DNA from: VGJV01 sp964646415
GTDB taxonomy: Bacteria > Patescibacteriota > Minisyncoccia > UBA6257 > 2-01-FULL-56-20
Direction of reading: 5' to 3'
Length of the DNA stretch: 64,000 nt
NCBI GenBank assembly: GCA_964646415.1
Contig: CAZYEL010000005.1
Coordinates: 3,054 to 67,053, forward strand
In this document: in pieces, positions 44,389-51,156 of the stretch
Layout of the letters: the number at the start of each line of letters is the position of its first letter
Position numbering within the stretch: the first letter of the stretch is position 1
Translations under genes and position numbers: made by a program
The notes under the pieces: model-generated
What the model was told of the DNA's origin: nothing
The model's database searches: none
Seen by the model: the letters and a program-made list of their open reading frames with translations, nothing else

Positions 44389-44420
44389 GCGAGCAGTGTT
44401 ATCAGGCGGAAGTGGCATGA
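44389..44420 (+). pseudogene. 3' remnant of an eighth cysteine-rich paralogue
   Basis: Bases 44389-44418 are identical to 40764-40793, the 3' end of paralogue 5. They encode EQCYQAEVA followed here by TGA. Only the last ten codons survive, with no open frame upstream, consistent with unequal recombination or deletion within the array. Confidence 0.75.
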
Positions 44421-44423
44421 GCC

Positions 44424-44456
44424 GACCCATAACTAATGACCAATAACCTATAACGC
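44424..44456. repeat. 7-bp-period repeat before rnhA
   Basis: Heptamers CCCATAA, CTAATGA, CCAATAA, CCTATAA run up to the ATG. Confidence 0.65.
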
Positions 44457-45095
44457 ATGATGGCAAAAAAGATACAAAATCTTTTCGGCGATAAGAAAAA
44501 AAAATCGACAAAGTATTACGCATGGAGCATTCCCGGCGGCGGGGAGGGTGTCGCCGAGGAGTGGGGTGAGGCGGAGAAGCGAGTTTCCGGGAAGCAGGGT
44601 GCGCGATTCAAGGGGTTTAAGACGAGAGAGGAAGCCGAGAAATGGCTTGCGCTCGGCGCGGACTATGGCGTAAAGCATGTGCAAAAGATCGAGCCGGGAA
44701 TTTACTTTGACGCAGGCACGGGGCGGGGCGAAGGGGTTGAAATCAGCGTAACCAACGAGAAGGGGAAGAACCTTTTACATAAGGCGATCTCGAAGGTGGA
44801 GCTTACGCGGGGGAAGCATTTGCTTGGGAAGGAGGTTACAAACAATTACGGCGAGCTTCTTGCATGCAAATACGCTATCGAGATTGCTATGGCTGAAAAT
44901 ATTAAAAAAGTATTCGGGGATAGCAAGCTCGTGATTGAATTTTGGACCAGGTGGAGAATAAAAAAAGATGTGCCGGAAGAGACGTTCAAGTTAGCGCGAG
45001 AGGCGGCGGGATTACGAAAAGAATTTGAGGAGCAAGGAGGCGAGGTGATTCGCATATCAGGCGATGATAATCCCGCGGATTTAGGGTTTCATTAA
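44457..45095 (+). CDS. rnhA: Ribonuclease HI with N-terminal viroplasmin domain
   Basis: 212 residues; ATG ATG at 44457 and 44460 leave the exact start open. The N-terminus (about 20-65) is a caulimovirus-viroplasmin-like hybrid-binding domain: YYAWSIPGGG ... FKGFKTREEAEKWL. The C-terminal RNase H fold has the four acidic positions: YFDAGTG (near 83), NYGELLA (near 129), FGDSKLV (near 155) and DDNPADLG (near 207). It cleaves RNA in RNA-DNA hybrids. The spacer before it is a 7-bp-period repeat (44424-44456), and RNase P RNA is transcribed towards it. Confidence 0.88.
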   Translation: MMAKKIQNLFGDKKKKSTKYYAWSIPGGGEGVAEEWGEAEKRVSGKQGARFKGFKTREEAEKWLALGADYGVKHVQKIEPGIYFDAGTGRGEGVEISVTNEKGKNLLHKAISKVELTRGKHLLGKEVTNNYGELLACKYAIEIAMAENIKKVFGDSKLVIEFWTRWRIKKDVPEETFKLAREAAGLRKEFEEQGGEVIRISGDDNPADLGFH

Positions 45096-45118
45096 ATAAG
45101 GGGGTGATGGGTTCCAAC

Positions 45119-45146
45119 GAAAAAGGACGGCCTTGCGGTCGTCCCT
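45119..45146 (-). terminator. Terminator of RNase P RNA
   Basis: Minus strand GGACGACC, GCAA loop, GGCCGTCC (one mismatch), then TTTTTC, just downstream of the rnpB 3' end. Confidence 0.75.
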
Positions 45147-45153
45147 TTCCTTC

Positions 45154-45523
45154 GGCAGTTCGTAAGCCGGATTCTGTCTGCTCCGGTTTTCGCCGGAGGA
45201 GTGGTAATTTGTCTGGGCCTTTGATTGCTCGCAGGCTCTGGCGACTCAAACCAATGCTTGCGCATTGGAGTACGGTCTTGCATCCGGTAAGGATTTTGCC
45301 GTTTCACTTCCGCCTTGTTATCCCTATAGCGGAATTAAACCAATCTAGCTTGGGATGGGGTTTCCCCTCGGGTTTCCCCTCGGGACGTCACTGCTCGCAC
45401 CTCTATGCTTTCGCACGGCGGTCGTTAGCCGCTACCTTTTTAACTGTTCGCCTTTCGGCGAACGTGTGAATGTCCGGACTTTCCTCTCCGACTGATAACA
45501 TCGGAGCTACCACATGAACTGCC
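45154..45523 (-). ncRNA. rnpB: RNase P RNA, bacterial type A-like
   Basis: About 370 nt on the minus strand. Conserved CR-I GAGGAAAGTCCGGACA lies near the 5' end, and the 3' region has ACAGAATCCGGCTTAC (CR-V). P1 is formed by GGCAGTTC (45523-45516) with GAACTGCC (45161-45154), which sets the ends. It is the catalytic RNA that matures tRNA 5' ends. The protein partner rnpA is not in this window. Confidence 0.93.
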
Positions 45524-45559
45524 AATTTATTTCTACGCTAACTTTTGCTAAAAGTCAAT

Positions 45560-46051
45560 TTATCGAAACTCCTCCGATGTGGATGCATTCTTTGGCTTCA
45601 CGAGTTCATAGATACCCAACTTCCGGAAAATAAAAAGCATTCCTGCGCTCACCACCGTTGCTACCGCGGCGAACTCCGTGAGTCCCAACGCGGCAAGCAT
45701 CCCTATTGCCGCCATTACCCACACTACCGCCGCAGTGGTGAGCCCGTGCACATGCTCGGTGGTTTTTATGATGATGCCGCCGCCGATGAAGCCGATGCCC
45801 ACGACGATGTTTGCAATCACGCCGAATACGCCAGCATTGTTGGTGATAATCTCTTGGGCGGTTTCGGAATTGGTTGCGAGGAGATACGGGAGCGCAAGGC
45901 CTGCGATGGTGAAGAGCGCCGCTCCTCCCGAAACGAGCATTCCCGTCCGCACCCCCGCTTCCTTGCCCGCTGACTCCCGCTCAATTCCCATGACCGCGCC
46001 CAATACGAGCGCAACCGCGAATCGTGCAAGCATTTGAGAAAAATCGAGCAT
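45560..46051 (-). CDS. MgtC/SapB family membrane protein
   Basis: 163 residues from ATG 46051 (an ATG at 46102 would overlap aspS). Four to five membrane helices with family landmarks: ALVLGAVMGIERE near residue 14, the GVRTGMLVSGGAALF segment, GIGFIGGGIII and GLTTAAVVWVMAAIG. MgtC-like proteins modulate F-ATPase or magnesium homeostasis in some pathogens, but this short form lacks the C-terminal ACT-like domain. Function here is unknown. Confidence 0.85.
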   Translation of the reverse strand: MLDFSQMLARFAVALVLGAVMGIERESAGKEAGVRTGMLVSGGAALFTIAGLALPYLLATNSETAQEIITNNAGVFGVIANIVVGIGFIGGGIIIKTTEHVHGLTTAAVVWVMAAIGMLAALGLTEFAAVATVVSAGMLFIFRKLGIYELVKPKNASTSEEFR

Positions 46052-46074
46052 TCGAATATACTCTATTATAACAA
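46052..46074. promoter_or_regulatory. 23-bp divergent promoter region of mgtC-like gene and aspS
   Basis: The two ATGs are separated by only 23 bp. The AT-rich core TATTATAAC holds a minus-strand TATAAT (46071-46066, 14 nt before the mgtC ATG). A TATACT at 46059-46064 lies 10 nt before the aspS ATG. Both transcripts must have very short leaders, and the promoters overlap. Confidence 0.5.
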
Positions 46075-47517
46075 ATGCGTACTTTTTCGGGAGAAATTGC
46101 ACAGCACGAAGGCAAGGAAATAACGCTCCTTGGCTGGGTGCATGCGCGTCGCGACCATGGGAAACTGGTGTTTATTGACCTCCGCGACCGGAGCGGCATT
46201 TCGCAGGTGGTGTTTCCTGCCGGAGGCGGGTCCGCCTCTGGCGGAGGTCCGTCCTTGGCGAATGCGAACGATCTGCGGCTTGAATATGTGGTGAAAATCA
46301 CGGGCGAAGTGAAGAAGCGTCCGCCCGCGATGGTGAACGAAAAGACCCCGACGGGGCAGTATGAGGTGAGCGCAAAGACGCTCGAAATTTTGAGCGTTTC
46401 GGAAGCTCTTCCTATTCCGGTGGATTCCGACGGGTATGATGTGGACGAGGAGATTCGGATGAAATACCGCTATCTCGATTTGCGGCGGGAACGTATGCGG
46501 CGGAATCTTCGCGTGCGGCACGAGGTGGCGCGTTTTATCCGTACCTATCTGATTGAAAAAGGTTTCTGGGAAGTTGACACGCCGATTTTGACGAAGTCCA
46601 CGCCGGAAGGCGCGCGCGACTTTTTGGTGCCGTCACGCCTCCAAAAGGGGAAGTTTTATGCCCTGCCGCAGTCTCCCCAGCAGTACAAGCAGATGCTTAT
46701 GATTGCCGGCGTGGAGAAATATTTCCAGATTGCGCGATGTTTCCGCGACGAAGACCCGCGCGCGGACCGGGCGTACGGCGAGTTTACGCAGCTTGACATG
46801 GAAATGTCTTTCGTGACGCAGGAGGACATTTTGCAGATTGCCGAGGATTTGTTTACGAAGCTTTGCGCCGCGGTATTCCCGGAGAAAAAAATTATGCAGA
46901 CGCCGTGGCCGCGCCTTACCCACAAAGAAGCCAAGGCAAAGTACGGCAACGACAAGCCTGACTTGCGGAAGGATAAAAATAACCCCGATGAACTCGCGTT
47001 CTGCTGGGTGATTGATTTCCCGCTCTTTACGGAGCAGACCAAGGAGGACTTTTTCCACGGCTCCGGCGCGGCGAAGTTTGCGCCGTCACACCATATGTTT
47101 ACGGCGCCGCACCCCGATGATGTGCCGTTTTTGGATACTGATCCCATGAAGGTGCGGGGTTTACAGCATGACATGGTCCTGAACGGCTTTGAGGTGGGCG
47201 GCGGGAGCGTTCGTATCCACCAGGCGAAGATTCAGGAGAAAATATTTGACCTCATCGGCTTCAGTAAAGAGCAGAAGGAGCAGTTCGCCTATTTCCTCGA
47301 CGCCTTTGCGTACGGCGCGCCGCCGCATGGGGGCATCGCGCCGGGGTTCGACCGATTCATTTACGCGACGCTCGGGGAGAAGAGCGTCCGCGAAGTGATA
47401 CCCTTTCCCGCGAGCGCGGGCGGGGCTACTTCGGTCATGACCGCACCCTCGGAGGTTGAAAAGAAACAGTTGGATGAGCTTGGAATCGAGGTGAAAAAGC
47501 CAACGAGCAAAAAGTAG
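46075..47517 (+). CDS. aspS: Aspartyl-tRNA synthetase lacking the GAD domain
   Basis: 480 residues, compared with about 590 in typical bacteria. N-terminal OB-fold (LLGWVHARRDHGKLVFIDLRDRSG), the class II catalytic core with motif 2 FRDEDPRADRAYGEFTQLD (near 223-241) and motif 3 GIAPGFDRF (near 421). The bacterial GAD insertion in the middle of the core is missing. A Gly-rich stretch AGGGSASGGGPS (about 49-60) is encoded by a GC-rich palindrome inserted in the OB-fold. No gatCAB is seen here, so whether it also charges tRNA-Asn cannot be told. The kinase-like gene follows 1 bp after its stop. Confidence 0.92.
   Translation: MRTFSGEIAQHEGKEITLLGWVHARRDHGKLVFIDLRDRSGISQVVFPAGGGSASGGGPSLANANDLRLEYVVKITGEVKKRPPAMVNEKTPTGQYEVSAKTLEILSVSEALPIPVDSDGYDVDEEIRMKYRYLDLRRERMRRNLRVRHEVARFIRTYLIEKGFWEVDTPILTKSTPEGARDFLVPSRLQKGKFYALPQSPQQYKQMLMIAGVEKYFQIARCFRDEDPRADRAYGEFTQLDMEMSFVTQEDILQIAEDLFTKLCAAVFPEKKIMQTPWPRLTHKEAKAKYGNDKPDLRKDKNNPDELAFCWVIDFPLFTEQTKEDFFHGSGAAKFAPSHHMFTAPHPDDVPFLDTDPMKVRGLQHDMVLNGFEVGGGSVRIHQAKIQEKIFDLIGFSKEQKEQFAYFLDAFAYGAPPHGGIAPGFDRFIYATLGEKSVREVIPFPASAGGATSVMTAPSEVEKKQLDELGIEVKKPTSKK
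46216..46247 (+). repeat. Palindromic element inside aspS
   Basis: 32 bp beginning CCTGCCGGAGGCGGGTCCGC and ending CTCTGGCGGAGG, nearly self-complementary and related to the intergenic palindrome at 29383-29412. It is read in frame as a Gly/Ser loop. Confidence 0.65.
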
Positions 47518-47518
47518 C

Positions 47519-48592
47519 ATGAAGAATATTCACTTTCCGTTGTTCAAAACGAAAATCGAAAAGCTTCGGCATCGGTTCGATTTGAGCGACCCGAAGGAGC
47601 GGAAAAAGTATTTCCACGCAAAGGCGGGGAAAGAAATTGTAAAGCTGCGGAAGTACCTCAAGAAGAACACGTTTGTGGGGTATCTCCTCGGCAAAAAGAA
47701 TTCGGGGAAGGGGACGTATTCGAAGCTTTTTATGGAGGCAATCGGCGAGGAGCATGTCCAGCATATTTCCGTGGGGGACGTGGTGCGGGATATGTTTGCG
47801 GCGCTTTCGTCGAAGAAGCGGAAAAAAGAGCTTGTGGATTTCCTCGATCGCAATTACCGCGGGTTCCATTCCATTGAGGAGACGGTGAAGCTCATTGCGA
47901 ACAAAAATCAGTCGACGCTTATTCCCTCGGAGCTAATCCTCGCGCTTATCAAATTCGAAATCAGCAAGCGCCCGAAGAAAGCGCTTTTTATCGACGGATT
48001 CCCGCGCGCGCTCGACCAGATTACGCACTCGCTCTTTTTGAAAGAGATTATCGGTTACCGCGAGGACCCGGACTTTTTCATTTTCATTGAAGTGCCGGAG
48101 GCGGTTATTGATGAGCGTATGAAGTCGCGCGTGGTGTGTCCCATTTGCAAGACGCCGCGCGGACTGAAGCTTCTCACGACGAAGCGCGTGGGGTACGACG
48201 AAGACATGAAGCAGTTTTACCTTATCTGCGACACGCCGTCTTGTGCGGGCGAGCGGATGGTGGCGAAAGAGGGGGACGAGCTCGGTATCGAACCCATCCG
48301 GCAGCGACTCGAACTCGACGACCAGATTTTTCGCCGGCTCATGGCACTCCGCGGGATTCCCAGGATTTCTCTGCGCAATTCGATTCCGGTAACGCAGGCA
48401 AAAAAGTATGTGGATGACTACGAAATCACGCCTGCCTACGATTACCGGCGCGACCAGCACACCGGCAAGGTGATTACGAGCCAGAAGCCCTGGACGGTCA
48501 AGGACGATGACGGGGTGCGTTCTTACAGCTTGCTCCCGGCGGCAATCGTGGTTGCGCTTATCAAGCAGATTGTGGAGGTGCTGGGGTTGTAG
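47519..48592 (+). CDS. Adenylate kinase-like nucleoside monophosphate kinase with N-terminal extension
   Basis: 357 residues, much longer than the usual 215. After a basic helical extension (1-50) comes the P-loop GKKNSGKGTY (about 58-67), then an NMP-binding region, IDGFPRALDQ (near 159), and a LID with CPIC (near 207) and CDTPSC (near 238-243) that could bind one zinc. A further C-terminal region (about 290-357) includes DYEITPAYDYRRDQHTG. It would phosphorylate AMP or another NMP. The extensions make the substrate less certain than in canonical Adk. Probably co-transcribed with aspS. Confidence 0.8.
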   Translation: MKNIHFPLFKTKIEKLRHRFDLSDPKERKKYFHAKAGKEIVKLRKYLKKNTFVGYLLGKKNSGKGTYSKLFMEAIGEEHVQHISVGDVVRDMFAALSSKKRKKELVDFLDRNYRGFHSIEETVKLIANKNQSTLIPSELILALIKFEISKRPKKALFIDGFPRALDQITHSLFLKEIIGYREDPDFFIFIEVPEAVIDERMKSRVVCPICKTPRGLKLLTTKRVGYDEDMKQFYLICDTPSCAGERMVAKEGDELGIEPIRQRLELDDQIFRRLMALRGIPRISLRNSIPVTQAKKYVDDYEITPAYDYRRDQHTGKVITSQKPWTVKDDDGVRSYSLLPAAIVVALIKQIVEVLGL

Positions 48593-48627
48593 AGGCGTAG
48601 TGGCGCAATAGAAGGGAGAATCTCCCT

Positions 48628-48855
48628 CTACTCTTCGAGATACCCTCCCGTTTGGTTTTTGTTCGGATATGTGCGGATTGATTCCTCAATCGTATCCATC
48701 GCATCCTCAAGCTTCCGGGCGACATTTTCGATGACGCGTCCGCGGTCAAGCGATCCCGTTTGGAAGTTGCCGAGAAGATTCCATGCCTCGTGGCCGATTT
48801 CAAATGAAATTGTGCTAAGGTACTTCGGCATTTCTTCGGGTGAAATGATTGCCAT
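48628..48855 (-). CDS. Small acidic helical protein, unknown
   Basis: 75 residues from ATG 48855. Soluble and mostly helical (KYLSTISFEIGHEAWNLLG, then VIENVARKLEDAMDTIEESIR). No motif recognised. The composition and clean boundaries look like a real gene; the opposite-strand frame looks like its shadow. Confidence 0.55.
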   Translation of the reverse strand: MAIISPEEMPKYLSTISFEIGHEAWNLLGNFQTGSLDRGRVIENVARKLEDAMDTIEESIRTYPNKNQTGGYLEE

Positions 48856-48878
48856 AGGAATAGGTTAAAGGTTTTAGC

Positions 48879-48898
48879 CTGCCTGCCGGTAGGCAGGG
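48879..48898. repeat. 20-bp GC-rich palindrome, copy B
   Basis: CCTGCCTGCCGGTAGGCAGG, the exact reverse complement of the copy at 29320-29339. Confidence 0.7.
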
Positions 48899-48934
48899 TT
48901 GTGGGTTGTAGATGCAAACACAAACCGACCTTTC

Positions 48935-48967
48935 AATAAAAATCCTCTACCCTAAAAGTGGTAGAGG
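48935..48967 (-). terminator. Terminator after the NUDIX gene
   Basis: CCTCTACC (48967-48960) pairs with GGTAGAGG (48951-48944) on the minus strand, followed by ATTTTTATT. Confidence 0.75.
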
Positions 48968-49006
48968 TCATCAGTCCCGCATGAGCCGGGACGGTTATTG
49001 CGAACC

Positions 49007-49438
49007 TCATCGCCTGTCCTTATTATACAATTTCAAATACATTTCCACCGGTTCGCGGGTGGTTTGGGTGAGCGGTTCGGGGAGCTTGTCGATTGGAAAC
49101 CAGCCGAATTCCTTGGTTTTGTCCGGTTCACAGTTTCGAGGTTTGCCTTTTGTGATGCGCGCGAGGTAGTGGAACGCCACCCAATGTTCTTTTTCTGCGG
49201 GGAGAATTTGGTTGGTAAATCCGAGGGATTCAAGGAGTTCGATTTCCACTCCGAATTCTTCTTTTACTTCGCGCCGCACGGCGTCCTCCACCGTTTCGCC
49301 GTACTCCACGGCGCCGCCGGGTTTGCACCACATGCCAATCTCGTTCCTGTTTTTGCGCTTGAGGAGAAGGGTCTCGCCGCAGTCGTTCACGATGAGCGCG
49401 CCGCACCCCACGCCGATGTAGTCTTTTCCAGGTTCCAT
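49007..49438 (-). CDS. NUDIX hydrolase
   Basis: 143 residues from ATG 49438 (MEPGKDYIGVGCGALI); GGAGG lies about 11 nt upstream. The Nudix box is complete: GGAVEYGETVEDAVRREVKEEFG, matching Gx5Ex7REUxEExGU, with REVKEE as the metal-binding core. It hydrolyses a nucleoside-diphosphate-linked substrate in the cytoplasm; the substrate cannot be predicted from the box. It lies 48 bp downstream of the release-factor gene on the same strand, with a short palindrome CCTCCTTT/AAAGGAGG (49465-49483) in the gap. That palindrome contains Shine-Dalgarno and anti-Shine-Dalgarno sequences and might fold over the ribosome-binding region. Confidence 0.85.
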   Translation of the reverse strand: MEPGKDYIGVGCGALIVNDCGETLLLKRKNRNEIGMWCKPGGAVEYGETVEDAVRREVKEEFGVEIELLESLGFTNQILPAEKEHWVAFHYLARITKGKPRNCEPDKTKEFGWFPIDKLPEPLTQTTREPVEMYLKLYNKDRR

Positions 49439-49486
49439 GTTGTGTAAATCCTCCGCCTGTGGCACCTCCTTTAGGAAAGGAGGAAT

Positions 49487-50218
49487 TTATTCCTTCGACT
49501 TCTCAATTTTTTTGAGCAACGCATCAAGGTCACCATCCAAAACCTTCTCAATATTATGTACTTTAGCACCAAACCTATGATCAGTTATTCTGTCGTCGGG
49601 GAAGTTATACGTGCGGATTTTCTCCGAGCGGTCGGCGGAGCCCACCTGCTCGCGCCGCATGTCGGTGACGGAACCGGTCGCTCTCTTTTGTTCCATATCG
49701 TAAAGCTTTGCGCGGAGCACCTCAAGCGCTTTCTCGCGGTTCGCATGCTGCGAGCGTTCCTCGCGGCAGGAGACGACGATGCCGGTGGGCTTGTGGAGAA
49801 TCCGCACGGCGGTTTCCACCTTGTTCACGTTCTGCCCACCGGGGCCTCCCGCGCGGGAAAAGCTTACCTCAAGGTCGCCGAGGTTCACCGACACATCTTT
49901 TGCTTCCACAATCGGAAGAACCGCTACCGACGCGGTTGATGTATGCACGCGTCCCGCTTTTTCCGTCTTTGGGATGCGCTGGACGCGGTGGACGCCCGAT
50001 TCTTGCTTCAACGTTTCATATACTCCTTCGCCTTTGATTTCCGCGACGAGCGATTTGAAACCGCTCAAGGATGTCTCGTTCTTGTCAAGAATGGCGAATC
50101 CCCAGCCCCGTTGGGCGGCATAGCGCTGATACATCCGCCCCAAATCTCCCGCGAAAATAGCGGCTTCATCGCCTCCCGCTCCCGCCCGTATTTCCATGAT
50201 TATTTTTTGAGTGTCCAT
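49487..50218 (-). CDS. prfA: Peptide chain release factor 1-like, lacking domain 1
   Basis: 243 residues from ATG 50218; an ATG at 50284 adds 22 unconserved residues, and an in-frame stop lies just beyond it. RF1 landmarks: IRAGAGGDEAAIFAGDL (11-26), HRVQRIPKTEKAGRVHTS (77-94) with the PxT codon-reading tripeptide as PKT (83-85), AGGPGGQNVNKVETAVRI with GGQ at 127-129, ERSQHANREKAL and RTYNFPDDRITDHR. The roughly 100-residue N-terminal domain 1, which contacts the L11 region and RF3, is absent. UAA/UAG termination is the likely role, but a rescue-type paralogue is possible since no full-length prfA is visible here. Confidence 0.85.
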   Translation of the reverse strand: MDTQKIIMEIRAGAGGDEAAIFAGDLGRMYQRYAAQRGWGFAILDKNETSLSGFKSLVAEIKGEGVYETLKQESGVHRVQRIPKTEKAGRVHTSTASVAVLPIVEAKDVSVNLGDLEVSFSRAGGPGGQNVNKVETAVRILHKPTGIVVSCREERSQHANREKALEVLRAKLYDMEQKRATGSVTDMRREQVGSADRSEKIRTYNFPDDRITDHRFGAKVHNIEKVLDGDLDALLKKIEKSKE

Positions 50219-50333
50219 GTAATTATTGAAAGAGTTATTGATATTCCTCGCAGGGTTTTGCGACGCTATGCGGACCCGGTGCATTTCCGCCCTACTAAGA
50301 TAATATCTCTACCATATATGATATACTGAATCA

Positions 50334-50723
50334 ATGACGCAAGCATTGCTTCTTCTTGTGGTGGACGATGAGCCGTACTTCCGGGAAATATTTTCGAAGA
50401 AGCTTGTTTCTGCCGGTTTTCGCGTGGAAACCGCGGACAGCGGAGAAGCGGGAGTGAAGAAGGCAAAAGAGCTTCGCCCCAATTTGGTGCTTATGGACGT
50501 GAAAATGCTTGGCGTGGATGGTATTCACGCCATGATGAAAATAAAAGAAGATCCGCTTATGAAAGACACGAAAGTGGCGTTTCTTACGAATGCGGGAGAA
50601 CGCACCGAGGAGAGCGGGTATGAAGGAGATCGCCAAGCCGCAAAGGGGATAGGCGCGGCGGGATATATCCAAAAAACGAACAATCTGGACGAAATCGTGA
50701 AGCAGATAAAGTCGCTTTTATAG
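50334..50723 (+). CDS. Single-domain response regulator 1
   Basis: 129 residues, receiver domain only. Acidic pair VVDDE (near 10-12), phospho-acceptor LMDVKM (near 55), Thr in FLTNAG (near 84) and Lys in YIQKTNNLDE (near 109), a complete active site. No DNA-binding output domain, so it probably works by protein contact, CheY/Spo0F-style. It opens the same-strand run that ends with a histidine kinase at 58371. TATACT lies 6 nt before the ATG. Confidence 0.9.
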   Translation: MTQALLLLVVDDEPYFREIFSKKLVSAGFRVETADSGEAGVKKAKELRPNLVLMDVKMLGVDGIHAMMKIKEDPLMKDTKVAFLTNAGERTEESGYEGDRQAAKGIGAAGYIQKTNNLDEIVKQIKSLL

Positions 50724-50739
50724 GCAACTGGCCCTCCTC

Positions 50740-51156
50740 ATGCCTTCTGCAAGAAAGAAGCCCGTGGTACTTGTGGTTGACGACGAAGCGCATTTTCTGG
50801 AGATTATGCGGTTAAAGCTCGCCGCCTCCGGTTTCAAGCCTGCGGTGTTTCAATGCGATACTGCGGCGCCCGCCGCCGAGCAATGTATGAAGCTTATGCC
50901 CGACCTTGTGCTTCTTGATATTTATCTTGCGGGAAAGCCGACTGGTCTTGATGCGGCGTACGCAATCAAGAAAAACCCCAAGACACAAGGAGTGAGGATC
51001 CTCTTTTGGAGTTCCTTTAACCGCGCGGCACTCGAGGGCTTTGGCAAATCTTACCGGGCGGATATTGCATTTGAAGAAGGCGATTTTCTCGACAAGACCG
51101 CGGATCTCCAGATGGTAACCACAAGAATCCGAGAAGCACTCACGCATGAGGTGTGA
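50740..51156 (+). CDS. Single-domain response regulator 2
   Basis: 138 residues, receiver only. VVDDE, LLDIYL phospho-acceptor, Ser in FWSSFN, and the Lys in FLDKTADLQMV after an extra acidic loop (AFEEGD) compared with regulator 1. Two stand-alone receivers in a row could form a phosphorelay or compete for the kinase encoded downstream. Its end overlaps the longest start of the nitroreductase gene. Confidence 0.88.
   Translation: MPSARKKPVVLVVDDEAHFLEIMRLKLAASGFKPAVFQCDTAAPAAEQCMKLMPDLVLLDIYLAGKPTGLDAAYAIKKNPKTQGVRILFWSSFNRAALEGFGKSYRADIAFEEGDFLDKTADLQMVTTRIREALTHEV

Noticed and set aside
23994..44420. Prophage or transposon cargo reading of the cysteine-rich array
   Set aside because: No integrase, transposase, capsid or terminase gene is present, and housekeeping genes such as rplU lie between the blocks.
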